A DNA stretch of 64,000 nt from Oxytricha trifallax (Eukaryota; Ciliophora; Spirotrichea; Sporadotrichida; Oxytrichidae), in NCBI GenBank assembly GCA_000711775.1, contig ARYC01017330.1, forward strand, positions 62,001 through 126,000. The letters run 5' to 3'. How positions within the stretch are numbered: position 1 is the first letter of the stretch; each line of letters starts with the position of its first letter. Both the position numbers and the translations under genes were made by a program. Shown in pieces: positions 22,369 to 32,469 of this stretch. The notes under the pieces are model-generated. The model saw only the letters and a program-made list of their open reading frames with translations. It was not told where the DNA came from and did not search any database.

Positions 22369-23853
22369 TCATAGTTTATAACTATTCTCTTGTTTATTAA
22401 AAGCCTAAAGACGAATTCTATAATACTTTTTGCAACTCAACAAACTGTTCATTGATTCTTCTGCCGTTTCTAGCTAATGATTCTTATGTTGTTACACCTA
22501 GAGTCGGAGCTACCTTTTTTATATCGTCAACCAATAACTAAAATGTTACTATATCTCATCTTTGCCATCTGCAACCTATCTTGATATTTCCTATAAGCCA
22601 ACAACATTGATTTAGGATTCCAACATGGTCACTTTGCTCAAGGCTTCCTGAATTTGATCTGTAAGTTTTAAGAATAGGGGAGTTTTTAGAATATCTGGTA
22701 CCTATTATAGAAAACGCTAATTTATCTCTTCCCGGGCTTTCGAAGTAAGTTCCCCAAACTTTTTCTCTAACAATTCTTCAATTTAATTAAGCTCAGGAAA
22801 TGTTGTATCGCATTTTAACTGTGATAATTCTGATTCCGTGTTTTTTAAGTCAGACTGCAGAGACTGCAAGTCTATTCCAATGGTATTGGTCTAGTTTTTA
22901 TTCTTTGACGAAGTTAATGAAGTTCAACTTCTGTTTGAAGTATCATCATTATTCTGACCCCCTAGATTGGGGTCGTCTTTGTAATTTTCTTTTTGCTATT
23001 TGTCTTCTTTTTATTTGCTGGAGTAGATAACTTGCTATCAGCCTTTCTAGAGTTGAGGGTAGCGACAAGCCAGTTTTTATGTATATTAATTGTATCTGGC
23101 CCAAACTTCTTCCTCTGCTATATTTTAACATACTTTTATGTTTATTTTCCTTACATACCTTGCTTTTTTAAATGCTCAATATCTTCTGTTTTGACTTTGA
23201 CTGTTTCAGTTCCTGGAGCTACTCTTCATTAAAAAAGTCGGCAGTGTAGCCAGAGTTATCATCTAATGAAATCTCAAAAAAGAGAGATTCAAGTTTTTAT
23301 TTTTATTTGGATTTAAAAGTTATGCCCATTTCTTGAATTTTATTGCTTAAATTTATAGACCACTAATAGTCTTTGTTGCTGCTTTATTTAGTATTAGCTA
23401 AAGCATAAAGTTATTCCCTATTCCTTATTTTTAGTAACCTATCTTAAAGAGACTTTTATTGTTACTAATCTAAGACAGCTATTTTAGGTTTATCAATTAT
23501 TTTATTTGTTAATTTATTTAGTTAAAATCTACTAAAATCTAAAAAACTATGACATCCTATTACAAACTCTAACAATTTATTTTATATTATAATAACTAAA
23601 ATACAGCATGTAGTTAAAGTTAGTTTAAACGACAAAACAATAAACTTTAGTAAGTTGACCAGTGTTTCTTATATGATTGTTTAAGGGGTTATTCATTATA
23701 CTTTCAAATAAATGCTTAACAAATTTGCAAAGGCATTTCAAAAATCCCTCATAAAAACTCCAGAAACCACTAAAAGTACTTGTCATCTCTTCTTCATGTC
23801 AAGCTTGCTATGACTCTATAGTCCCTCGTTTTCAAAGTATTTCTAATTTTCAT
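22369..23853 (-). pseudogene. Coiled-coil protein of the 7-kb transposon, frameshifted
   Basis: It reads from ATG 23853, 20 bp after the palindrome at 23873-23913, to TGA 22369. Frame changes lie near 23790, 23540 and 22935. The N-terminal part is hydrophobic (FSGFWSFYEGFLKCLCKF). The middle is Gln/Lys-rich (LDQQQQKSLQDRLLKIRN; EEQLQELKQSKSKQKIL). The last 185 codons (22369-22923) are uninterrupted and strongly heptad-like: LQSLQSDLKNTESELSQLK, LLEKKFGELTSKAREEINQ. I recognise no enzyme domain. A structural, DNA-bridging or partner role in the transposition complex is conceivable but unproven. Confidence 0.65.
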
Positions 23854-23872
23854 GTTATTTACAAAATTTTTT

Positions 23873-23913
23873 AGAAGCATTTTTTCACCATCCCATGGTG
23901 AAATTTTGCTTCT
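23873..23913 (-). promoter_or_regulatory. 41-bp palindrome upstream of the coiled-coil ORF
   Basis: A near-perfect palindrome with inner arms TTTTTCACCAT and ATGGTGAAAT and outer arms AGAAGCA and TGCTTCT. A closely related palindrome occurs at 28122-28162, likewise just upstream of a minus-strand ORF of the same transposon. This suggests a promoter or protein-binding site. Confidence 0.6.
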
Positions 23914-24082
23914 TATTTGGGATTGAAAATAAAATTAGATAGAAGACTTTTTTATATTGATAGAAATTTTAAGCATTAAAGTTATAAAAGCTGTTATGTA
24001 AAATTAAAATCTTTAGTTATTAAGTTAATTAATTTTAACTGGATTAAAATGTCTTTTAAACTCAAAAGCAATAACATTAAAA

Positions 24083-24836
24083 TCATAAAATTATTATTCT
24101 ATTGAATAGGTTACTGGTTTAAAGGTTGCCCTCTTAATCAATTACTCCACCATCGTGGAGTTGCATGACTAGCTATTTATAGTTTACAAGTTCGTCAATT
24201 TGACCCCTTAAATTATTCATTTCATCCCTGACTCGTTGATTTTATTCCATTAATTTATGTTTTAATTTTGAGCCAATGTGTTGGCTAGACTTCTGTTCTT
24301 CCTAGTCCGCTTGTCTAGATTTCCTCTTTGTGCTCTGCTTCAATAAGAAAGCTGATCGTCCCTTAGTAACTATATGGGAGTAAAATTTGAAATTGGACTT
24401 ACCACTGTAACTTATTGAATTGTTGAGGGTGTCCAAGAATTAAGGCTTCATGTGTACGATGTTGTTCTATGAGTTATCTAGCCTAACTCTTCTCTATTCC
24501 TTAGCTCTCTAAATCATATGATTGATTCCTTCTGTGTCTAGAGTCAGTAGAATGTCTGTGATCCACTTTTTGTCCAAATGGAGCCAGTCCATTTAATCAG
24601 GCAAAAATTTCAATATAGAAGACTTGTCTTCAGCATAAGAGAGAAAGTCATCGGCTGTGAGTCCTTCAATCTAGGGAATTGCAGACAGTATCACATCGCT
24701 TCTTTTCAAAAACTATAACAATGTCTAACAATTTATAGTTCCTCTTTCTACACTGTGAGAATACTCCGGAAAAAGTATATATTTGAGCAATTTAGTTTGG
24801 GTAAGTAGGCCCCACACTCCTATGTTAGGAAGTCAT
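24083..24836 (-). CDS. Second accessory ORF of the 7-kb transposon
   Basis: A 250-codon frame open from 24832 to TGA 24083. It lacks an early in-frame ATG; an ATG at 24836 in a neighbouring frame joins it if one base is adjusted at a GGGG run near 24809. The sequence is convincingly coding: LLTQTKLLKYILFPEYSHSV, LPDQMDWLHLDKKWITDILL, MIQRAKEQRRVRLDNSQ. A basic linker (TKRKSRQADQEEQKSSQ) leads to a C-terminal coiled coil (EMNNLRGQIDELVNYKQLV). No family is recognised. The gene lies between the coiled-coil ORF (same strand) and the transposase (opposite strand). Confidence 0.7.
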
Positions 24837-25091
24837 ATAGCCTTTTTTTAACCTATTTTTGACCTAACCTCACTCACATGGACACCTTGCAAATTGTTGT
24901 TCATGTTGTCTTATTAAATATTGATAATTTTAATAAATATAAAAATTAATAGTAGAGTTGTTAAATTTAATATTTTGTTATAATTTGTTAGACTTTTCAT
25001 TAAAATTATAACTTTATTTACTTTAACAATACAATGACTATTCTAAATAGTAATAACTATAATATAAACTTAATAGAAATTAAAAGAAACT

Positions 25092-26660
25092 ATGGAGAAG
25101 AGTAATCTCTAAAATTCTAAATAATCTGACATCAGAGACTTTTTGCATCAAGGTAATTGGCGGAGATCATCAGAAGAGAACGATGAACTTCAAGAATAGA
25201 ATATCGTTGACAATGATAATTCATAAGATGAGTTAGTATACTGCAAAACAACTTGTTTGATGGCCCAAAGCAACTATGAAATAAATGACTAAAAGCTGAT
25301 TTCTCTAACAAAGTCTCTTATTATAAAGTTAGAAGCAAAAGTCTTATTAAATATCGAAAACAGAATCTCTAGCACCTAAATCATTGATACCCGTAAACTT
25401 ACAAATACTGGAGATGGGGACGACAAATAATAGAGTGCTTTAAGTGAGGATTAGATTAGTAACTCCTTATAATTAATTGATTAAATTAGCTAAAGTAGAA
25501 TCATTAATAGCAAATAAAAAAAATTCTTATAAAAAAGAATAAGTTACAATGTAAAGTCCCCTATTTAACATTGATTGAGAAATTCTACCTCAAGAAGATG
25601 AGCATAAAGTAAGATGATTAATTTATTTAATTTAACCCCCTAAATTAATATATAGTGCTTTGAATTTTCCAAAAATTAATGCTGTAAGCTTATCAAAAAT
25701 CTGTATCATTAACATAGCTGCACAAAAAAACAATTAATTAAGATATTCAAAATTAATATAACCAAAGTTTACTCAGTTATTAGAAGTTGATAAGTTAAAA
25801 AAATTTAAAAGTCTTAGACCATTCAACATGAGAAGAAATACCAAATTAAACTAATAGATAATGCTATTCGTTCTATGTAACAAAACTCTAAATAAATAAT
25901 GTCAGCCAAATAAATTCATGACTACTTTATCCTCAACTGAATCTTAAAGTACCATTAGTAATGATTAGAAATATTTTTAGAAACAATATTGGACTTACTT
26001 ACAAGAAGGTATATCATATTGACAAAAGATCAAATAGTTTCGAATGTTTGAAACAAAGACAAATTGCAGCAAACTATTATGTAAACTTCATGAACTAAAA
26101 CAAGCCATTTATAAATGTTGATGTGAGTAGTATGTAAAGCTAAAGCTATTTGAGAAAAGCATGGAGTATGAAGGGAACCAGAAACTATAACGATTAATTA
26201 ATTAGATATTATGGAGTAAACATGATTGCAGCAGGGTATAGTGATGGTAGGATTCTGTATACCCTGAGCATTGGCAAGAATAACACGACAAGGTTCCTTT
26301 ACTTTTTACTCTAAATCATAGATTACTAAGACCAAACCTCTTTGGAATGGAGGATGAATACTGTTTTTATACTCGATAATGCTACTTACCACAAAAGTGT
26401 CGTGACATTACAAAAGATAAGATTATACTCGGTAACTATATTATATCTGGGCCCCTATCGAGAAACTTTTTGCGGTTATTAAAAAAAATTAGAGCCCCAT
26501 TACTAAATCTCCAGACAAGGAAGTATTTATGAAGGCGTTAATAAAAAATATCCAAAGCAGGGATTTTTCTTGGATGAAAAATTGCTATTGCAGCTGCCTA
26601 CAATATGCAAAGTAAGCAATATTGCAATAGAAAATTTGATAACCTGCCCATTAAAAAGAA
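25092..26660 (+). pseudogene. IS630/Tc1-type transposase of the 7-kb transposon, frameshifted
   Basis: It starts at ATG 25092 with a 160-codon charged N-terminal part open to TGA about 25574, after which several frame changes are needed. The catalytic part shows the first Asp in PFINVDVSS (about 26110), the second in VFILDNATYHKS (about 26370-26400) and the Glu in PIEKLFAVIKKN (about 26460), which lies in a shifted frame. The LDNATYHK signature is typical of IS630/Tc1 relatives. A few bases seem to be missing between GPY and PIEK. It is non-functional as written unless the indels are sequence errors. Confidence 0.85.
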
Positions 26661-26751
26661 AATACTTATTCAAAGAATAGAAAGAAAAACATTAAGAATT
26701 TAAACAATTTTTAGACTTATAGTGTAAGAAGATTTAAAGATGCTAATATTT

Positions 26752-28092
26752 TCAATTAAAATGTGTGAGTGGCTTATATAAATTTGAAACAATAAAATAG
26801 CCTTGCTTATGTTAAAATAAATTATTAAATAAAATTGTTTTAAAAAATTAAAATTTATTAATTTATTTAATTTTCAGTATAATTATTTAATTTTCATTTC
26901 CCTATCTCCTTTTAATTAGTTACCAACATGAACTGTATTAATCTTATTAGGATCTGATCTTTGTAAATATTTCCAGTTTAATTACTCCCCTAAATATTTG
27001 ATCTACGACATCCCAGAATTCTTAGGGTTTTTATGAATGAGAAGTTCTTTCAGCCCCAATTTCTTCTGGAATTTAATCTAACAATGCCTGATTGAAATAA
27101 CCTTTGACACCAATGAGGCAATACTCAATTGAGTATTCTGGGTTAACACTGTTAATTAAATTTTATTTTGGAGTTAGTTTGACCCATACCAGAGAATTTG
27201 AATAGCCATTCTCTTTAAGGTAATTGGCCCCTTGTTTTTAAGTGTTGTGAAGTGTCCAATAGAATTTGATTCCATCTTCTTGTACTAAAGCTAGAGGTAT
27301 TTATCTTAGTCTGTGATTTGGCAAATAATAGTAAGGCTACGATTTTTGTCTTTTCCATGGGTTGTCTTAAACAACTTAAGTGAATAGTGCTCCTGTAAAT
27401 CTTAGCATTTTTCTGTATAAATATTGCCAAAATTCGTAATTTCTAACATCATTGCAAAGCTTGATTGGTCTTCTTTGAGCTAAGTTCTTTTTGAAATAAT
27501 TGTACCACTTTTTGCAAATGTGCCCACCTTTAACTTCATAGATGTATTTTGGAATTTTTAGCTCACTTACGTTGGGGTCTTTGGCATACTTTAAAATCTT
27601 CATGGATTAGTAACTACATTACTCAAGCTGCTTTTATTCAATTAAAAACTAACTTTCTTGAATTTGAGTCTTGTCAACAAGATCAAAATTTTTCATGTGT
27701 TTTTCGCAATTACCCTTTTTAATGTATATTTCCAGACATCCTATGCATTGAAGTTTCTTTAGGAGTTCTTCAGCTCTTTAAATTTTGTGAAAATGGCTGC
27801 ATTAGTTCTTGCCGTTCCAATGATTTGCTCTAGTCTTGAAATTTTTGAAAAGTCCTGGGCAATAATTGCACTAGAATTATTATATTTAAGCTGGTCCTTG
27901 ATAAGCTATGCTGTTCAAATCTTCAAATAATCTTTGCTGTTGTTTGATTTTATCCTGATTCATCGAATGGTTTGCAATTAAATCATTATTGTTTACTATG
28001 AACTGTTCTTTAAGTAGACTAAAGTTTTTGAGTATTTAAAACTTGAATATTTGTTTTTGTGATAGTATTTGGAAAGGTGAAGAACACTTCAT
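26752..28092 (-). CDS. Zinc-finger MT-A70 adenine-N6 methyltransferase, transposon-borne, open frame
   Basis: 446 codons from ATG 28092 to TGA 26752 without interruption when TAA/TAG are Gln. Residues 75-102 and 116-132 form two Cys/His clusters (C75, C78, H91, C98 or H100; C116, C119, C129, H132), probable zinc-binding, DNA-recognition modules. Residues about 200-375 have the MT-A70 pattern: the catalytic tetrapeptide region VVQDNPWKR (243-246 DNPW in place of DPPW), KFYWTLHN (276-283), ENGYSNSLVWVKLTP, then YSIEYCLIGVKG (320-331) and RTSHSQKPQEFW (349-360), which match the E-x-C-L-x-G-x-K-G and S-x-K-P-x-E motifs. MT-A70 enzymes transfer methyl from S-adenosylmethionine to adenine N6 in RNA or DNA. 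The gene is convergent with the transposase and sits at the right end of the 7-kb transposon. Confidence 0.88.
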
Positions 28093-28121
28093 TTCTAGAG
28101 TTTATATTACTTAAAAGTTAC

Positions 28122-28162
28122 AGAAGCATTTTTTCACCAGCGAGTGGAGAAATTTTGCTGCT
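28122..28162 (-). promoter_or_regulatory. 41-bp palindrome upstream of the MT-A70 gene
   Basis: Imperfect palindrome (AGAAGCATTTTTTCACCAG ... GTGGAGAAATTTTGCTGCT), 30 bp before the MT-A70 ATG. It shares about 30 of 41 positions with the palindrome at 23873. Likely a shared promoter or operator of this transposon. Confidence 0.6.
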
Positions 28163-28340
28163 CGCTTAAAATTATTATTTCCCCCGAAATTAATTCCTCA
28201 ACTCCTAATAACAAATGCTATGATGAAGTTTAGTACTTTATACAGCTTGTTATAAATAAAAATGCTTGAGATGATACTCAATGAATTTATATTTGAATCA
28301 ACTAAAGCTTATTCATTATTATAAAGTAAAATAAAACACT

Positions 28341-28590
28341 ATTAAATTAAAAAACAATAAATTAATATAAAAATTATTAAAAAATTAGATTTATTTTTGT
28401 GATAAAATTTTCATATTTTATTTTTATTATGATAAATAATATGAAGCAAATATGCAATGTAGTTAAACATGTGATCCTAAGATATTATATTTTTTTACTC
28501 TGTATTACCAAATAAATGAATTATTTTTATATTTATGATGATATGAATATTTAAAAAATATTATAATAATTATTCTTACACCCTACTAAC
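28341..28590 (-). repeat. Right terminal inverted repeat of the 7-kb transposon
   Basis: Inverted partner of 21587-21835. It ends near ATTCTTACACCCTAC. Confidence 0.85.
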
Positions 28591-28929
28591 ATAGTTGTTA
28601 ATATAATATTTTATAATTAAAAAATAATGATTCAAACCTCTAACATTTGATATGATTTATAATGATGTCATCAAAAATAATATAAATTAAATTAAAACAA
28701 TAAAATTCCAAAATAAATCTTTATTGATTAGATGAAAGAAAATTATTTAACACATTTTTTATGATTCTGTTATTTATTTCATTTTACATACAAAAAGGTA
28801 TTTATTTTCTTCACATCACCTTAACTTTTATAAAAAGGTTAGTGTCATAACTGACTCTAACTTTGATTTCCCTTAATGGTTTATTCATAGAATTACTAAT
28901 TAACTAAAATATTGTGGTGGGCAAGACAC

Positions 28930-29390
28930 ACGATAGGGTTCAAGAATACTGTTGAATATATAATAAGTAAAAATTCATAAGATTCATTCATTATCTTCTG
29001 CTATGGAAATGAAAATTAAATCTTCTTTTTTCAGAATTCACTTGCTTCTCGTCGGTAGAAAATTAAGCGTAAACATAAACGTTTGTAGAGAATTATAAAT
29101 TAATCATGTTGTGTCTGTTGATTTAATGCGAAATATTTTCAAAGCTTCAAATTTCAGCATGCGAGTTATACAATTTTATTCGAAAATAGTCATAAAATAT
29201 ATATGAAGCTCACAAGTTTTATACGAACCCCAATTTTATCTCTGCTACCCATTATAAATCAAAATACTATCCTATTAAATTAAATGGTATAAGTGTTTTA
29301 GGTTTAGATCAGAACTATCATTTGAGATTTACAGATGAACAAATGTTTTAATGAGGATTTTATAAAATATGTCTGTCTTTTTTTATTCTG
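28930..29390 (+). repeat. Dispersed repeat, copy 1
   Basis: About 460 bp matching 63113-63573 in the same orientation at roughly 80 percent identity. Shared blocks include AATTCACTTGNTTCTCGTCG, AATTAATCATGTTGTGTCT and CAAATGTTTTAATGAGGAT. No ORF; nature unknown. Confidence 0.85.
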
Positions 29391-30879
29391 AGGCTAATCC
29401 ATTTTTTCCCTATTTAATAGGCATCTGAACTTCTTGCTCTTTTGAGGCATTCGAAATGCATAGAAACATGTATAACACAGACTATATCTATACATTAGTA
29501 TTAAAATCTTACGTTGTTCTAAAATGAAATTTAAGTGACAATTGTTTAAATCAGAGAGTCCATATTTAATTTTATTATTAATTTTGTTGTGTTGTTTAAA
29601 GTTTAAGTAAGATATTATTAAATATACTAAGCTATTTGTGTTTTATAATTAATCTTAATTAACGACAATCTGATTAATTATTATAAATTATACAATATAT
29701 CAATAATAAAATGACTTTATAACACATATAAAAATAATTTTACTTTTTGATAAACTCAAAGCAAAGATGGTAAATTTAGAACTAACAATTAACTCTGAAA
29801 TCAGTCTTTTCTAAGTATAGTTTGCAATTCTGTCCATATTAACAAAAGCAAAAATCATATTTTCAAATAATTTTATTGCTTTAGTTTCGTTTTTGTTGCA
29901 AAATAACCGAAATTATAATTGAAACTAGAAAATGGTTTAATTTTAGTGAATCGATAGAAACTAAACAACAATTATGAAAAAGATATTTATAACTTAAAAA
30001 ACTAACTTAAATATCCATCACAGACCAACAGTTCTAGATCAACCGTAGCAAAAACTCTTAATCATAAATATTTACTACCGATACACAATCAAATTATAAC
30101 AGCAATTTATAAGCTTCAGAAATTTATTTGAGAAATAATAAACTTCCTTAATAATAATAAAACTCTTTTGTGAAAATTGGCAAAGACTATGAAACTATAA
30201 AAAAATGAATTTTCGCTTTGTTAAATCAAGAATTTGAAAGATGTCTAGAAACTCTTTAAATATCAAAGTCGCAGTAGCAAAATTGATATGTTAGAGTTAA
30301 TCTATTGAACTAAAATATGTGGGTATATTAAAACAAGCAAGACTTTTTACCTATCTCAAAATGAGCAATAGTAAATTTTTCTGGTTCTTTCTCTCATATC
30401 TAAAGTATCAAAATACCTAAAATAATGGATGAGATAAATTTACTTGAATATATAGAATAACATTATTAAACATTAAACTCCTTTATTGATACTTCACTTC
30501 TCTAAGTGTAAATACTGACAAAATGTTTTCATAATAAACTTTCATATTTAGATCGAACTTGCAAATCGGATTCAAAATCAAAGTCTAAATTAAAATAAAA
30601 CGCCACTAATTATAAATCATAGGATGACTGTAAAAATACATCAATCAGACAAAGCATACAGTCTTGTCGTAAATGTTTCAATAACTAAAATTAAGTTGCT
30701 TTATTGATTCAAAAGAAGGCAGATTAAAACAATAAAATCAATTATGTAAATCTTGGTAATATAGGCGAAGACAACAACTTAATGATGATACATCCGTAAT
30801 AATACAAAGGTTCAGTTGGAAATATTCATTTTAAGTTTATGCTAAGGTGGATAGATACTAAAATTAAGGATTAAATTGA
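29391..30879. other. AT-rich DNA, no gene seen
   Basis: AT-rich with no convincing coding composition. Confidence 0.45.
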
Positions 30880-31452
30880 TATGAAAAACTAAGTACTGAC
30901 ATTGATTTATTTAGATGTGATATTTGTAAGGGTAAGATGTAAGATTAACATCAAGATTGGCTTTTGTAGAGTAAAGTTAAGTTAATTGATTTTGAAAATA
31001 ACCCAAACTTAGCCAACAATTCAATAATTTTTCTTTAAGAAATGGAATTTAAAGTTGAAAATTGCCAATTTGCCTCTTTATTAAAAGAGTATGCGCTTAT
31101 TTTAGAAACAAACACTGAAAACACTATAAGCAATCAATATTTTAAAGATCTTGAGAAAGTTTCTAATTGGACTTTAAATTTATAAGTAAAAAACGATGAA
31201 GTCTTCATTAAGCTAATTGGTTCTAAATATGGTATGGCTTAATTAGTTAATTAATGCATTCATCTCCCTTAAACTTCACTCACTTATTTCTAAATCATAA
31301 CGGATGGAGTATTATTTGGGTTTTAAAGAAGACTATTCAGTAAAATTTTAAGTTAAATATTTAAATCGGACTTCACTCTAAAAATAATAAGAATCGATAA
31401 GTTATTGACTCTTTAACTCCTAATTCGTAAAACAAAACTATATATTAAATGA
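30880..31452 (+). CDS. Possible unknown ORF, 190 codons
   Basis: A frame open from 30880 to TGA 31450 with an internal ATG at 31042 (136 codons from there). Before that ATG it contains DLFRCDICKGKMQDQHQDW, with a C-x2-C pair that could belong to a zinc-binding fold. After it come KVENCQFASLLKEYALIL and DLEKVSNWTLNLQVKNDEVF. The later part is increasingly Ile/Leu/Lys-rich and may be non-coding. Codon use is AT-rich, unlike the GC islands. It could be part of a mobile element. Unrecognised. Confidence 0.35.
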
Positions 31453-31669
31453 TTAGTTCATAAAACGAAGAATAATTACTTAAGATCACATAAATATTTT
31501 GAGAAATGAATCTTAAATAAATTCTTCATCAACACTTAGCCAGTAATCTATAATAAAAGAGTATTTTTAAATGCAAGAAGAAATTGAAATTTAATGTACG
31601 TATAAATCTACTAGAAATAAAATTAATTTAATATAAAGTTTGGGAAATAATTTGAAAGATGGAAGAAAA

Positions 31670-32460
31670 GGTAACGGCAGTTGAGATTGATAATAAATTA
31701 AAACAACTGGGTAATTATAACTTCCTCAGCAGCATTTCCTATAGCATTCACAATAAATGCCCTTTTAAACTAGCAATAATTTATAGCATACATTGCCCTT
31801 GAGAGGCCACCACCACTAACCACTTCAATCCATAGACTCATTCAAGGTATACAACTTATAAAGACAATAGTAGTATTAGCCATTGATTCCTTAGAAGTAA
31901 ACTTAGCAACAATCTATGAATAACTTTGGGAATGCATTTCAATGAGTAGCTGTAAAATTTTTAGCAATAATAGATTGGATCTGGCTTCTGGAGCTAACAA
32001 TTGCCATCAAAGCTGCTTTCACATCAATCAGCTAGCCAGGTATTGGGGGGGGGGAACTTGGAGTAGCAGCCCAGTGGAGTTCCTTTGCAATCTAGAGGTA
32101 TTCTCTATAGAAATGGTACCGTAGCTAAAGAGATTTGCTCTAATAACATTCAGAAGTACTAATAAAATATCGCAACTAAGACTCACGTAGGAATGACTCT
32201 TTCACAAACTATTGCCAATGAAGTGGACCAATCGGGCACAAAACAAGCAATATGTTGAGAAATTAAAAAAGGGAATCGAGAAGGTCATTCATGAGAATAC
32301 TGTTGCTATCAAGAGCGAGGTTAACACACACAAGCAAGAATGAGCGTGAGAGACTAATCAGCAGCTAGGACTGTCTGAATTAATAGATCAGAAACAATTG
32401 TGAGTGGACTACTAGGTATTCAGTGCAGAGTACGTGTTGCTTAGCGGATAAAATCACTCC
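31670..32460 (+). other. GC-richer gene-like island G
   Basis: Three plus frames follow each other: LIQGIQLIKTIVVLAIDSLE (31840-31900); then a hydrophobic part VAVKFLAIIDWIWLLELTIA ending in ITS-type residues and a Gly run at a G10 homopolymer (32045-32055); then GVPLQSRGILYRNGTVAKEI and GMTLSQTIANEVDQS to a TGA near 32255; then YVEKLKKGIEKVIHENTVAI to a TGA near 32343. It looks like one protein broken by indels (the G10 run is an obvious place), with a membrane-like segment and a C-terminal helix. No family is recognised. Confidence 0.4.
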
Positions 32461-32469
32461 CCGCAAATG

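Larger units (their letters stand above)
21587..28590. mobile_element. 7-kb transposon with long terminal inverted repeats and an MT-A70 gene
   Basis: Sequence 21587-21835 reappears inverted at 28341-28590 with roughly 90 percent identity over about 250 bp, e.g. AATTCATTTATTTGGTAATA and TATGAAAATTTTATCACAAA. Between the ends lie, in order: a minus-strand coiled-coil ORF, a second minus-strand ORF, a plus-strand IS630/Tc1-type transposase (broken), and an uninterrupted minus-strand zinc-finger/MT-A70 methyltransferase. This is a DNA transposon related to, but distinct from, the TBE. The exact outer ends and the target duplication could not be fixed. Confidence 0.88.

Noticed and set aside
22800-23232. 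Plus-strand Phe/Leu-rich frames that could look like a membrane protein
   Set aside because: They are antisense to the coiled-coil ORF on the minus strand, which has far better composition and continuity.
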